This document shows, piece by piece, positions 36,998 through 45,759 of a stretch of DNA of 64,000 nucleotides (position 1 is its first letter; every line of letters begins with the position of its first letter). The translations under genes were made by a program, and so were the position numbers. Origin of the DNA: Pseudomonas poae (lineage in GTDB: Bacteria > Pseudomonadota > Gammaproteobacteria > Pseudomonadales > Pseudomonadaceae); NCBI GenBank assembly GCA_028869255.1, contig CP110972.1, positions 3,167,001-3,231,000 on the forward strand, written 5' to 3'. Below the pieces are notes generated by a model, which was not told the origin of the DNA, ran no database searches, and saw only the letters and a list, made by a program, of their open reading frames with translations.

Positions 36998-37873
36998 CTA
37001 CTCCCCGGTGCCGGCAAACCCGGCGACGATTTCATCGATGACTACCCGCACCCGTGCGGTGTGGCGCAGGTCGGCGTGGGTCACCAGCCACACGTCGTAG
37101 GGCAACGGCCGCGTGCGCTCCGGCCACAGGCGGACCAGGCCGTCCCTTTCGCCGGTGTACACCGGGATTTCGCCGATGCCGATCCCGGCCGCAATGGACC
37201 GGCGTACCAGCAAGCTGGAACTCAGGCTCGCAACAATCCGCCCGCGTCCCAGCGGCTCGCTGACCAGGGTCATGTCCTTTTGCGTCTCAAGGTAGGGCTG
37301 ATAGACCACCAGATCATGCCCTTCAAACAGGCTGCCCGGCGGTGGCACACCCAGGCGGTCGATATACGCCTGGGAGGCAAACAGACCCACCGGCCAACGC
37401 GCAATGCGCCGTGCGATCAGGTCGGGATTGTCCGGGCGGGTGTTGCGCACGGCAATGTCGGTTTCACGTTTGGCCAGGCTCAGGAACTGGGTGGACGCGT
37501 CCAACTGCACCCGCACATCCGGGTGCTGGCGATGCAAGCGGGCAATCGCCGGGATCATGAAGTCGATAGCCAGCGAATCGGTGGTACTGACCCTCACGGT
37601 GCCCGTCAGGCGGTCATCCAGGCCCTGAATCTGGCGCTCCAGGTCGAGCGCCGAGCGCTCCATGTTCTCAACTGAGCGCAACGCGGCTTCACCGACGGCG
37701 GTCAGCGCGTAGCCTTCGGAGGTGCGCAGGAACAGGGTCGCGCTCAGGGACTTTTCCAGGGCATTGACCCGGCGGCCGACGGTGGCCTGGTCCACCCCCA
37801 ACACGCGTGCGGCGCCGCGTAGCGTCGACTCGCGGCATACCGCCAGGAACACCCGTGCATCGTCCCAATTCAT
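36998..37873 (-). CDS. LysR-family transcriptional regulator
   Basis: The 291-residue protein has the N-terminal winged HTH (DARVFLAVCRESTLRGAARVLGVDQATVGRRVNALE) and a LysR substrate-binding domain. It diverges from the MFS/quinone-reductase pair, and an 18-bp palindrome lies 12 bp upstream of its start, so it very likely controls itself and that operon. I chose the ATG at 37873 because it opens the HTH domain; the longer frame would run through the divergent promoter. Confidence 0.92.
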   Translation of the reverse strand: MNWDDARVFLAVCRESTLRGAARVLGVDQATVGRRVNALEKSLSATLFLRTSEGYALTAVGEAALRSVENMERSALDLERQIQGLDDRLTGTVRVSTTDSLAIDFMIPAIARLHRQHPDVRVQLDASTQFLSLAKRETDIAVRNTRPDNPDLIARRIARWPVGLFASQAYIDRLGVPPPGSLFEGHDLVVYQPYLETQKDMTLVSEPLGRGRIVASLSSSLLVRRSIAAGIGIGEIPVYTGERDGLVRLWPERTRPLPYDVWLVTHADLRHTARVRVVIDEIVAGFAGTGE

Positions 37874-37884
37874 ATCCCCCCTAT

Positions 37885-37902
37885 TGATGCATATATGCAT
37901 CA
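37885..37902. promoter_or_regulatory. LysR operator palindrome in the LysR/MFS divergent promoter
   Basis: TGATGCATATATGCATCA is a perfect 18-bp palindrome containing the T-N11-A core expected for LysR proteins. A related half-site, TGCATTATTGCATCG, follows at about 37920-37934, as expected for the second (activation) site near the MFS promoter. Confidence 0.7.
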
Positions 37903-37985
37903 GAATGCCGTGTAATCGCTGCATTATTGCATCGTTAAACCTGGATATGCTGGGCGCCAGAGAAAAAATACTCAGGACAGCCCTC

Positions 37986-39212
37986 ATGCAAACCCCACAC
38001 ACACGCAGCGCGGTCTGGTTGCCGATTTTCGCCGGCCTGTGCGCCAGCCTGGTCAGCATCGGCCTGGCGCGTTTTGCCTACACACCGTTGATTCCGAGCC
38101 TGATCCAGGCCCAGTGGTTTTCCGCCAGCGACGTGGTGTACCTCGGCGCCGCCAACCTGGTGGGCTACCTGATCGGTGCGCTGATCGGGCGCCCCATCGC
38201 CCAGCACACGTCCAACCAGACCGCGCTGCGGATCATGATGGTGGCGGTGACCCTGGCGTTTTTTGCCTGTGGTTTCCCGCTGTCGGTGGTGTGGTTCTTC
38301 GCCTGGCGCCTGCTGTCAGGCATCGCCGGTGGCGCGATCATGGTGCTGGTGGCCGCGACCGTGTTGCCCCATGTGCCGGTCGCACGGCGTGGCCTGGCCA
38401 GTGGCGCGATCTTCCTGGGCATCGGCCTGGGCATCGCCGGCTCCGGCACCGTGGTGCCGCCGCTGTTGAGCCTGGGCTTGCAGCAGACCTGGTTCGGCCT
38501 GGGCCTGTTGGCGCTGGTGCTGACCGCCGCCAGCTGGTTCGCCTGGCCTACCGGCTCGGTGCATGAGGCACCGGCCCCCTCGGACACCCCCGCGCCGACG
38601 CCATCCGGTGTCTACCTGTTGTTCGCCCAGTACGCCTTTATGGCAGCGGGCCTGGTGCCGGCCATGGTGTTCCTGGTGGATTACGTGGCACGTGGGCTGG
38701 GTGACGGCGCGCATATCGGCGCGATGATCTGGGTGATGTACGGCCTGGGTGCGATTGTCGGGCCGGTCACTTATGGGTTCCTCGCCGATAAGCTCGGTGC
38801 CCGGGTGAGTATCCGCGTGGTGCTGGTGGTGCAGGCGATTGCCGTTGGCCTGCTGCCGTTGGCTGGCTCGTTCAGCGCCCTCGCCGTGCTGGCCGTGATC
38901 CTCGGTTCGTTCCCGCCCGGCATCGTGCCGCTGGCCCTGGCACGGGTGCATGAATTGCTGCCCAACCATCACCAGCAACAAGTTGCCTGGAGCCGTGCCA
39001 CCGTGTCGTTCGCGACGTTCCAGGCGCTGTCCGGCTTTGCCTACTCGGCACTGTTCAACAGCAGCGGCGGCCAGCATGCGCTGCTGTTCATGCTCGCGGC
39101 AGCGTCGATTGTGGTCGCACTGTTACTGGAGCTGGGCATGCTTGTGCTGAACCGCCGCCCCCTCACTACGGTCCCAACCCATACGCTCATCGCTGCAGGT
39201 ACTCTGAAATGA
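37986..39212 (+). CDS. MFS transporter, YbfB/YjiJ family
   Basis: The 408-residue protein has 12 predicted TM helices. It starts WLPIFAGLCASLVSIGLARFAYTPLIPSLI, the hallmark of YbfB/YjiJ (MFS_4) carriers, with LVGYLIGALIGRPIA following. The substrate is unknown; an exporter role is likely given the divergent LysR regulator. I chose the ATG at 37986 because AGGA lies upstream and the longer frame crosses the LysR operator. Its stop overlaps the next gene (ATGA). Confidence 0.9.
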   Translation: MQTPHTRSAVWLPIFAGLCASLVSIGLARFAYTPLIPSLIQAQWFSASDVVYLGAANLVGYLIGALIGRPIAQHTSNQTALRIMMVAVTLAFFACGFPLSVVWFFAWRLLSGIAGGAIMVLVAATVLPHVPVARRGLASGAIFLGIGLGIAGSGTVVPPLLSLGLQQTWFGLGLLALVLTAASWFAWPTGSVHEAPAPSDTPAPTPSGVYLLFAQYAFMAAGLVPAMVFLVDYVARGLGDGAHIGAMIWVMYGLGAIVGPVTYGFLADKLGARVSIRVVLVVQAIAVGLLPLAGSFSALAVLAVILGSFPPGIVPLALARVHELLPNHHQQQVAWSRATVSFATFQALSGFAYSALFNSSGGQHALLFMLAAASIVVALLLELGMLVLNRRPLTTVPTHTLIAAGTLK

Positions 39213-40207
39213 CGCTTCCTAAAGAAATGACCCTGATCGAAATCACCGCCCCCGGCGGCCCCGAAGTGCTGCAGCCGCGCCGGGCGGATGTGCCGGTAGC
39301 CGGCCCCGGCGAGATCCTGATTCGCGTGCATGCCGCCGGCGTCAATCGCCCCGACGCCTTGCAGCGCGCCGGCAAGTACCCGATGAAGCCTGGCATGAGC
39401 CTGATTCCCGGGCTGGAAGTGGCCGGTGAAGTGGTGGCGCTGGGCGACGGGGTCAAGGACTACGCGCTCGGTGACAAGGTGTGCGCCCTGACCAATGGCG
39501 GCGGCTACGCTCAGTTTTGCAGCGTGCCGGCCAGCCAGGCGTTGCCTATCCCTGCAGGCATGGACTGGATTCAAGCCGCCGCCGTGCCGGAAACCTTCTT
39601 CACCGTCTGGGCCAACCTGTTCGGCCTCGGCGGCGCACATAAAGGTCAGAGCGCGTTGATCCACGGTGGCACCAGCGGCATCGGTACCACGGCGTTGATG
39701 CTGTGCCGCGAGTTCGGTATCCAAGCGTTCGCCACTGCCGGCAGTGCCGATAAATGCGCAGCCATCGCCAAGCTAGGTGGTGAGCCGATCAATTATCGCG
39801 AGCAGGACTTCGCCCAGGTGATTGCCGAGAAAACCGCCGACAAGGGCGTCAACGTGGTGCTCGATATCATGGGTGGCTCGTACCTGAGCAACAACCTCAA
39901 GGCCCTGGCCATGGAGGGGCGCCTGGTGATGCTGGGCTTCCTCGGCGGCGCCAAGGGCAACGACGTTGACCTGCTGACCATCATGGCCAAGCGCGCAATC
40001 ATCACCGGCTCGCTGTTGCGCTCACGCACCCGGGACGAAAAGGCCGCGATTGCCGCGCAATTGCACGAACACGTATGGCCGGTGCTGGCCGCCGGGCGGT
40101 GCCTGCCGATCATCGACAAAGTGTACGAATACACCGACGCCGCCCAGGCCCATGCACGGATGGAAGGTGGGGATCATATCGGCAAGATTGTGTTGCGGGT
40201 GGAGTGA
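39209..40207 (+). CDS. NAD(P)H quinone oxidoreductase, zinc-free MDR (PIG3/QOR type)
   Basis: The 332-residue NADPH-dependent medium-chain reductase acts on quinones or enones. It has RVHAAGVNRPDALQRAGKYP, PGLEVAGEVVALG, the Rossmann-type GGTSGIGTTALMLCREFG and VVLDIMGGSYL. It lacks the Cys/His zinc ligands of alcohol dehydrogenases. Coupled by ATGA to the MFS gene, it probably forms a LysR-controlled detoxification pair with it. Confidence 0.92.
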   Translation: MTLPKEMTLIEITAPGGPEVLQPRRADVPVAGPGEILIRVHAAGVNRPDALQRAGKYPMKPGMSLIPGLEVAGEVVALGDGVKDYALGDKVCALTNGGGYAQFCSVPASQALPIPAGMDWIQAAAVPETFFTVWANLFGLGGAHKGQSALIHGGTSGIGTTALMLCREFGIQAFATAGSADKCAAIAKLGGEPINYREQDFAQVIAEKTADKGVNVVLDIMGGSYLSNNLKALAMEGRLVMLGFLGGAKGNDVDLLTIMAKRAIITGSLLRSRTRDEKAAIAAQLHEHVWPVLAAGRCLPIIDKVYEYTDAAQAHARMEGGDHIGKIVLRVE

Positions 40208-40250
40208 ATACCCTGCTTGTTGGGGTTGAGTGGGGTTGGGCGGGCTTGTT

Positions 40251-40380
40251 GTGGCGAGCGGGCTTGCCCGCGTTGGGGCGCGAAGCGGCCCTGAAACCAG
40301 GCGCCGCGGTCTGACACTCAGTGCGCGGTGAACCTATTGGGGCCGCTTCGCAGCCCAACGCGGGCAAGCCCGCTCGCCAC
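40251..40380. repeat. REP doublet, GTGGCGAGCGGGCTTGCCCGCG type
   Basis: This is a second REP family: inverted GTGGCGAGCGGGCTTGCCCG cores with inner arms TTGGGGCGCGAAGCGGCC / GGCCGCTTCGCAGCCCAA. It occupies the convergent gap between the quinone reductase and the old yellow enzyme gene. Another copy is at 48171-48301. Confidence 0.87.
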
Positions 40381-40443
40381 GCAAGTCCACTCGCCACAAC
40401 AGGCCCGCCCAGCCATAACAAGCGGGCTGCTGTTAGTCCGTGA

Positions 40444-41568
40444 TCAGTCGGTATACACCGGATAGTCGATATACCCCTCCTCACCGCCGCCATACATCCC
40501 CTCTGCCCGCAGCTCGTTCAACGGCCAGCCGTTGAATAGCCGCTGCGGCAGGTCTGGGTTGGCAATGAACGGCCGCCCGAACGCAATCAAATCCGCCAGC
40601 CCTGCGTCTACCAGGCGTGCACCGCGCTCGGCGGTGTAGCGGCCGGCGTAGATAATGCGGCCGCTGAAGGTGTCGCGCACGGCCTGGCGGAACGTGTCGG
40701 GCAGGTCGGGCGCGTTGTCCCAGTCGGCTTCGGCGATGGACACGTAGGCGATGCCCGACGCCTCCAGCACTTTGATCGCTTCGATATAGGTGTGATGCGG
40801 GTCTTCTTCCACCAGGCCGATATACACGCGGTCCTGATCGGTGCCGCTGAACAACGGCGAAAAACGCACGCCGAGGCGTTCCGGCCCGACCATCTTGCAC
40901 ACCGCCTCGACGATCTCGCGCAAAAAGCGCAGGCGGTTTTCCAGCGAACCACCGTACTCGTCCTCACGCTGGTTGGCATGTGCCGAGATGAACTGGTTGA
41001 CCAGGTAACCGTTGGCCGAGTGAATCTCTACCCCGTCAAACCCGGCGTCCAGCGCATTGCGGGCGGCTTGTGCGTAGTGCCCGACCAACGCCTGGATTTC
41101 CTGCACACTCAGTGCGCGAGGCACCGGCGGTTGCATCAGCTCACCGACGCCCGGCCCGGTTTCGATAAAGGCTTTTGCTTGCAGGGCCGGGAGCGCCGAC
41201 GGCGCGACCGGCGCGGCGCCGTCTGGTTGCAACGCGTTATGCGACACACGCCCCACATGCCACAGCTGAGCAAAAATCACCCCGCCCTCGGCATGCACCG
41301 CCTCGGTAACTGTGCGCCAGCCGTCGATCTGCGCGGGCGAGTAAATCCCCGGCGTCCAGGCGTAACCCTGGCCACGCGGCTCGATCTGCGTGCCTTCGCT
41401 CACCATAAAACCGGCACCGGCACGCTGGCGGTAATACTCGGCCATCAACTCGGTGGCGATATCGCCGGGTTGTGCGCTGCGCTGACGGGTCAATGGCGGC
41501 AACACCACGCGGTTATTCAAGCGGTGATGGCCGAGTTGCACCGGGGTATTTAAAACATGATCAGTCAT
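40444..41568 (-). CDS. Old yellow enzyme-family alkene reductase (NemA/XenB-like)
   Basis: The 374-residue FMN-dependent TIM barrel reduces activated C=C bonds or nitro groups with NAD(P)H. Motifs are VLPPLTRQRS, FAQLWHVGR, DGVEIHSANGYLVNQFISAHANQREDEYGG with the His/Asn substrate pair, and the FMN phosphate loop LADLIAFGRPFIANPDL. It is in a run with a DJ-1 protein and a TetR regulator that resembles nemRA. I chose the ATG at 41568 at the conserved N-terminus. Confidence 0.93.
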   Translation of the reverse strand: MTDHVLNTPVQLGHHRLNNRVVLPPLTRQRSAQPGDIATELMAEYYRQRAGAGFMVSEGTQIEPRGQGYAWTPGIYSPAQIDGWRTVTEAVHAEGGVIFAQLWHVGRVSHNALQPDGAAPVAPSALPALQAKAFIETGPGVGELMQPPVPRALSVQEIQALVGHYAQAARNALDAGFDGVEIHSANGYLVNQFISAHANQREDEYGGSLENRLRFLREIVEAVCKMVGPERLGVRFSPLFSGTDQDRVYIGLVEEDPHHTYIEAIKVLEASGIAYVSIAEADWDNAPDLPDTFRQAVRDTFSGRIIYAGRYTAERGARLVDAGLADLIAFGRPFIANPDLPQRLFNGWPLNELRAEGMYGGGEEGYIDYPVYTD

Positions 41569-41646
41569 ACGGATATTCCAAACTCTGGGCGAACTAAAGC
41601 ATTGGCGACTCATTCGAGTCGCCAATGAATAGAACGCGTTATTAAC

Positions 41647-42324
41647 TTAAGCGGTAAGTTTCAGCAGGGCTTTGGCCACATCGCTGGAACTTGCAGGGTT
41701 CTGGCCGGTGATCAACACACCATCTTCCAATACAAAGGATGCCCAATCGGCGCCCTTCTCATAGTTGCCGCCCAGTTTCTTGAAATCATCTTCAATCAGG
41801 AACGGCACCACATCGGTCAGGCCCACTGCCGCCTCTTCCGAGTTGGAGAAGCCGGTAACGCGACGGCCCTTGACCAGCGGCTCGCCATTCACCGCCTTGA
41901 CGTGGCGCAGGGCACCCGGGGCGTGGCAGACAAAACCGATAGGCTTACCGGCGCGCTCAAAGGACTCGATCAGCGCGATGGACACCGGCGACTCCGCCAG
42001 GTCCCACAGCGGCCCGTGGCCACCTGGGTAGAACACCGTGTCGAAATCGGCGGCGTTGACCGTGTCCAGCTTGACCGTGTTGGCCAGGGCTTGCTGGGCA
42101 GCCGGGTCGGCGGCAAAGCGGCGGGTCTGCTCGGTTTGGGCGTCCGGCTGATCACTCACCGGGTCCAGCGGCGGCTGGCCACCGGCCGGGGAAGCCAGCA
42201 CCAGTTCGGCACCGGCGTCCTTGAACACGTAATAGGGTGCAGCAAATTCTTCGAGCCAGAAGCCGGTCTTGCGGCCGGTGTCGCCAAGCTGGTCGTGAGA
42301 GGTCAGTACCATTAATACTTTCAT
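41647..42324 (-). CDS. DJ-1/PfpI-family protein (class I glutamine amidotransferase-like, Hsp31/glyoxalase III type)
   Basis: The 225-residue protein has the nucleophile elbow GFVCHAPGAL with the conserved Cys, an upstream Glu in KTGFWLEEFAAPYYVF, and YPGGHGPLWDL. This pattern fits Hsp31-like glyoxalase III or chaperone proteins that handle methylglyoxal. Its start overlaps the tetR stop by 4 bp and an alkene reductase follows, so the operon probably responds to reactive electrophiles. Confidence 0.92.
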   Translation of the reverse strand: MKVLMVLTSHDQLGDTGRKTGFWLEEFAAPYYVFKDAGAELVLASPAGGQPPLDPVSDQPDAQTEQTRRFAADPAAQQALANTVKLDTVNAADFDTVFYPGGHGPLWDLAESPVSIALIESFERAGKPIGFVCHAPGALRHVKAVNGEPLVKGRRVTGFSNSEEAAVGLTDVVPFLIEDDFKKLGGNYEKGADWASFVLEDGVLITGQNPASSSDVAKALLKLTA

Positions 42325-42950
42325 TTTCCAGTGCCTCGATCAGTGTGAATATCAGTGTTTTCAGGGCCACCCAACAGCTGGCGGGTGAGCAGCAGCGCCT
42401 CGTCAAAAGGCGCAGGTGTTCGGGTGATCTTGCTCATGACGCTGGCGCCCAGCCATAACGCGTACAGCTGCCGGGCCAAGGCGTGCGGGCTGTGTTGCAG
42501 TAACAACGAGCCGTCTTCAACGCCGCGCTGCATGGCCACGGCGAGTAAATCGATGGTGCGTGAGGTGCCGCGCTGCAATGCCAGGCGCATGGGTTCTGAA
42601 AGGTCTGACACCTCCGCACCCAGTTTGACGGCAAGGCATTTGCCGGCATCGGTGCAGCCGGTCTGGTTGTCGATCCAACTTTGCCAATAGCGCATCAACT
42701 TAGCGTGCTGGGATAAACCCGGCGAGTTGAACAGTTGCTCCACCCCCTGCACATAGTTATCAAAGTAGCTGTCGAGCAAGACCACGCCAAACGCATCTTT
42801 GGAGTTGAAGTAGTGATAAAACGAACCTTTAGGCACCTCGGCGGCTTGAAGTATTTCGTTCAGGCCCACCGCAGAAAACCCTTTGGCGCCGACAATAGGC
42901 CGTGCACTTTCGAGAATGGTCTGCCTTGCACTTTTAGTTTCACCGCTCAT
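42321..42950 (-). CDS. TetR-family repressor, NemR-like
   Basis: The 209-residue protein has an N-terminal HTH (GFSAVGLNEILQAAEVPKGSFYHYFNSKD) and a C-terminal domain with two close cysteines in TGCTDAGKCLAVKLGAEV, placed as in redox/electrophile-sensing NemR. It heads the operon TetR-DJ-1-alkene reductase. GGAG lies upstream. A palindrome 18-32 bp before the start fits autoregulation. Confidence 0.9.
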   Translation of the reverse strand: MSGETKSARQTILESARPIVGAKGFSAVGLNEILQAAEVPKGSFYHYFNSKDAFGVVLLDSYFDNYVQGVEQLFNSPGLSQHAKLMRYWQSWIDNQTGCTDAGKCLAVKLGAEVSDLSEPMRLALQRGTSRTIDLLAVAMQRGVEDGSLLLQHSPHALARQLYALWLGASVMSKITRTPAPFDEALLLTRQLLGGPENTDIHTDRGTGK

Positions 42951-42967
42951 GCTTCGCTCCCACCGAT

Positions 42968-42982
42968 TAGACCAGTCGTCTA
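42968..42982. promoter_or_regulatory. NemR-box-like operator
   Basis: TAGACCAGTCGTCTA has 5-bp inverted arms TAGAC/GTCTA. It resembles the NemR box (TAGACC-N4-GGTCTA) but is one base shorter. It lies between the tetR gene and the divergent GlxA-type gene. TAGAC-type dyads are common for this TetR group; binding is inferred. Confidence 0.65.
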
Positions 42983-43122
42983 GTTCGTTGGGTGAATGTT
43001 AGGAGCCAGGCAAAACTCGCACAATGTCATATCCGCAAGGATTCCGGACATGGCGCAAAGTCGGTTGCCGTTTTCCTGGCAGCCGCCGACAATCCCCCCT
43101 CCTACCCCCAAGGAGACATGCG

Positions 43123-44067
43123 ATGCACAGCGTTGCGCTGATGGTTTACCCGAACTTCCAATCCCTGAGCCTCAGCCTGGGCTCGGTGTTCGAGTGCGCG
43201 AACCTGCTGCGCGGCGAGCCGGCGTATGAGTTTCACCTGGTGTCGGAGGCCGGCGGTGCGGTGATGACCTCCCAGGGTTTTTCGGTGAATACCACGCCGA
43301 TCCGCGCCCAGGGCTATGACACGTTGATTGTCAGCGGCTACCTGGAATTTCGCCTGCCGGAAGCCAACCTGCTGGAACTGGTCAAGGCGGCGTCCGCGCA
43401 ATCGCGGCGGATCGCCTCGCTGTGCATGGGCATTTTCGTGCTGGCCGAGGCCGGATTATTGGACGGCAAGCGCGCCACCACCCACTGGATTCATGCCCCG
43501 GCGTTCCGCAAGTGCTACCCGGATATCCGCCTGGAAGAAGACAAGCTGTTTGTGGTGGACGGCCAGGTCTGGACCGGCGCCGGCATGAGCGCCGGCGTCG
43601 ACCTGGCACTGGCCATGGTCGAGAACGACCTGGGCGGCGACCTCGCCCGACGCATTGCACGCAAGCTGGTGATTGCCCAGCGCCGTGGCAGCGAGCAGTC
43701 GCAGTTGTCAGCGTTATTGGAACTGGACCCCAAATCCGACCGCGTGCAACTGGCCCTGGCCTACGCCCGCGAGAATCTCACGCACGATTTGTCGGTGGAG
43801 GCCCTGGCCGATGTCGCCCGGCTCAGCCCGCGCCAGTTCAGCCGGGTGTTCCGCGAAGAAACCGGGCAAACACCGGCCAAGGCCATCGAGTCCTTAAGAG
43901 TCGAAGCCGCCCGGGCGATGATGGAAACCAGCCGCCACCCGGTGGAAGTGGTGGCCCGTGAAACCGGCTTCGGCGACCGCGAGCGCATGCGCCAGGCATT
44001 TCTGCGCGCCTTCGGCCAACCGCCCCAAGCCATGCAACAAGCCTTTAATGCAGGGCCGCCCGCGTAA
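43123..44067 (+). CDS. GlxA-family transcriptional regulator (DJ-1/PfpI domain plus AraC HTH)
   Basis: The 314-residue protein has an N-terminal DJ-1/PfpI-like domain (residues 1-180, IASLCMGIFVLAEAGLLDGKRATTHW, with Cys in the elbow position) and a C-terminal AraC double HTH (DLSVEALADVARLSPRQFSRVFREETGQTPAKAIESLRVEAAR). Relatives sense small amines or amides. I chose the ATG at 43123 because AGGAG lies 7 bases upstream. It diverges from the NemR-like operon, and its 3' end overlaps the convergent GNAT gene by 23 bp. Confidence 0.92.
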   Translation: MHSVALMVYPNFQSLSLSLGSVFECANLLRGEPAYEFHLVSEAGGAVMTSQGFSVNTTPIRAQGYDTLIVSGYLEFRLPEANLLELVKAASAQSRRIASLCMGIFVLAEAGLLDGKRATTHWIHAPAFRKCYPDIRLEEDKLFVVDGQVWTGAGMSAGVDLALAMVENDLGGDLARRIARKLVIAQRRGSEQSQLSALLELDPKSDRVQLALAYARENLTHDLSVEALADVARLSPRQFSRVFREETGQTPAKAIESLRVEAARAMMETSRHPVEVVARETGFGDRERMRQAFLRAFGQPPQAMQQAFNAGPPA

Positions 44068-44551
44068 TCAGGTAACTCACCAACTGCGGGTCATCCTCCA
44101 GCTCGAGGGTCTGCACCGGGCGTGGCAGGTTATCCAGCACCGTGCGCCAGAACGCCTGGGACACTTCATCCTGGTCAAAAAACCGCACCAGCCAATCGGC
44201 CTCGCCGCTGCACAGCACCTGTGTGGCGATGGCGCGGCCAATGCCTTTGCGGCGGTAGCGCTTGAGGATAAACAGGTCGGCCAGTTCCAGGGCGTCGATA
44301 CCCGGCAACTCGCTGCCTTCGATCAGCAGGAAACCGGCAATGTAGCCATCGACCAACAGCAAGTTGGCGCTCCATTGCGGGTCTTGCCAGTAGCGGTTCA
44401 GGTGCTCGTCATGGATGTAGAAGCGGCCGTCCGCCTCGACATCCTCCTGCTCCCAGTCTGACGACTCATAGGCGTAGTACTGGTAGAGATTACGGATCAG
44501 CTCGGCTTCTTCAGGGCCGGTCTGGATCAATTCGACGGTGGTTTCAGGCAT
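44045..44551 (-). CDS. GNAT-family N-acetyltransferase
   Basis: The 168-residue protein has the acetyl-CoA-binding motif A region LILKRYRRKGIGRAIATQVL (R-x-x-G-x-G/A) and the preceding strand DGYIAGFLLIEGSELPGIDALEL. The substrate is unknown. I chose the start at 44551; a longer in-frame start would lie at 44590. It overlaps the GlxA-type gene tail to tail. Confidence 0.87.
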   Translation of the reverse strand: MPETTVELIQTGPEEAELIRNLYQYYAYESSDWEQEDVEADGRFYIHDEHLNRYWQDPQWSANLLLVDGYIAGFLLIEGSELPGIDALELADLFILKRYRRKGIGRAIATQVLCSGEADWLVRFFDQDEVSQAFWRTVLDNLPRPVQTLELEDDPQLVSYLITRAALH

Positions 44552-44733
44552 GGGGCTCTCAGTGAAAAAACGCAGGGCGCCATTGTTCACAAAACCCTTG
44601 CGCAGGCCAATACATTGTCAAACCTTTCTGTTTGCTGAACCGAATGCGGATTTGTCTGGCCGCGCCCAAATTCCCGAAACATTTAGAATAAACTCCGCCG
44701 GTTTCCCAACCTCTTTTTTCAAGGGCATGCATT

Positions 44734-45606
44734 TTGACAAACGTCTGTTCCGCCGGCCTGGATGTGGGCTTTGCCTCCCTGGATTACCTGCAGATCTTTA
44801 TCCTGGGCGTGATCCAGGGCATTACCGAGCTGTTGCCGGTGTCTTCCACGGCGCATATGCGGGTGGTGCCCGCCCTGCTCGGCTGGCAAGACCCGGGCTC
44901 GGCGTTTTCGGCGGCGATGCAGTTGGCGGCGCTGGCGGCGGTGGTCAGTTACTTCTGGCGGGATGTGCAGCAGGTGGTCACCGGCAGCATTGGCGCAGTG
45001 CGCCGCAGTGACTACAACGACCGCTGGTTCAAACTCGCGGTGGCGATTGTGCTGGCGACGCTCCCGATCGGGGTGGCCGGCCTGGCCTTGTCTTCGACCT
45101 TGAACGCCTGCAACTCACCGTTGCGCGGCCTGATGGTGATCGGCATTTCCTGCGTGGTGATGGCGGTGTTGCTGGCGGCGGCGGAGTTGCGTGCCCGGCA
45201 TACCCGGGACATGAGCCAGATGCGCCTGCGTGACGCGTTGATTGTCGGCATTGCGCAGATCGGCGCGCTGATTCCGGGCGTATCGCGCTCCGGTTCGACG
45301 CTGACCGCGGCGCTGTTCCTCAATTTCAAACGTGAAGAGGCGGCGCGTTTTTCCTTCCTGCTGGGCCTGCCGGCCATCGCCCTCGCCGGCTTGAAGGAAC
45401 TATGGGTGCTGCTGCACGCCGACTTGCCCGCGCACGCCTGGCCGCATCTGCTTTTCGGCCTGGTGGTGGCGAGTGTCTCGGCGTTCTTTGCGATCTGGGG
45501 CCTGATGAAGTTCCTGGAGCGCTTCTCCACCTGGCCGTTCGTGATCTACCGCGCACTGCTGGGGGTGTTTTTGATTGTGGCGGTCAGTACCGGGTTGTTG
45601 AGCTGA
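44734..45606 (+). CDS. uppP: Undecaprenyl-diphosphatase (UppP/BacA)
   Basis: The 290-residue integral membrane phosphatase recycles undecaprenyl pyrophosphate for cell-wall synthesis and can give bacitracin resistance. The two signature regions are GVIQGITELLPVSSTAHM and PGVSRSGSTL; seven to eight TM helices are predicted. The start appears to be TTG at 44734 with AAGGG upstream. The ATG at 44727 is out of frame. The N-terminus is slightly longer than usual. Confidence 0.95.
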   Translation: MTNVCSAGLDVGFASLDYLQIFILGVIQGITELLPVSSTAHMRVVPALLGWQDPGSAFSAAMQLAALAAVVSYFWRDVQQVVTGSIGAVRRSDYNDRWFKLAVAIVLATLPIGVAGLALSSTLNACNSPLRGLMVIGISCVVMAVLLAAAELRARHTRDMSQMRLRDALIVGIAQIGALIPGVSRSGSTLTAALFLNFKREEAARFSFLLGLPAIALAGLKELWVLLHADLPAHAWPHLLFGLVVASVSAFFAIWGLMKFLERFSTWPFVIYRALLGVFLIVAVSTGLLS

Positions 45607-45623
45607 GGCCGCACACATCTCAT

Positions 45624-45711
45624 GTGGGAGCTGGCTTGCCTGCGATGGCGGTGTGTCAGGCAGTACATCCTTCGACGGGTACACCGCTATCGCAGGCAAG
45701 CCAGCTCCCAC
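45624..45711. repeat. REP doublet (REPIN)
   Basis: Inverted GTGGGAGCTGGCTTGCCTGC cores lie between the convergent uppP and isomerase genes. Confidence 0.87.
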
Positions 45712-45759
45712 AGATGAGTCACGTTGCCAGCGATATTGCCGACCGCGCAGATCAGCCGA

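Noticed and set aside
37722..37985. N-terminal extension of the YbfB-type MFS gene
   Set aside because: It would read through the LysR coding start and the operator palindrome; the ATG at 37986 starts directly at the first TM helix.
44727..44733. ATG at 44727 as the uppP start
   Set aside because: It is seven bases upstream and out of frame with the UppP protein.
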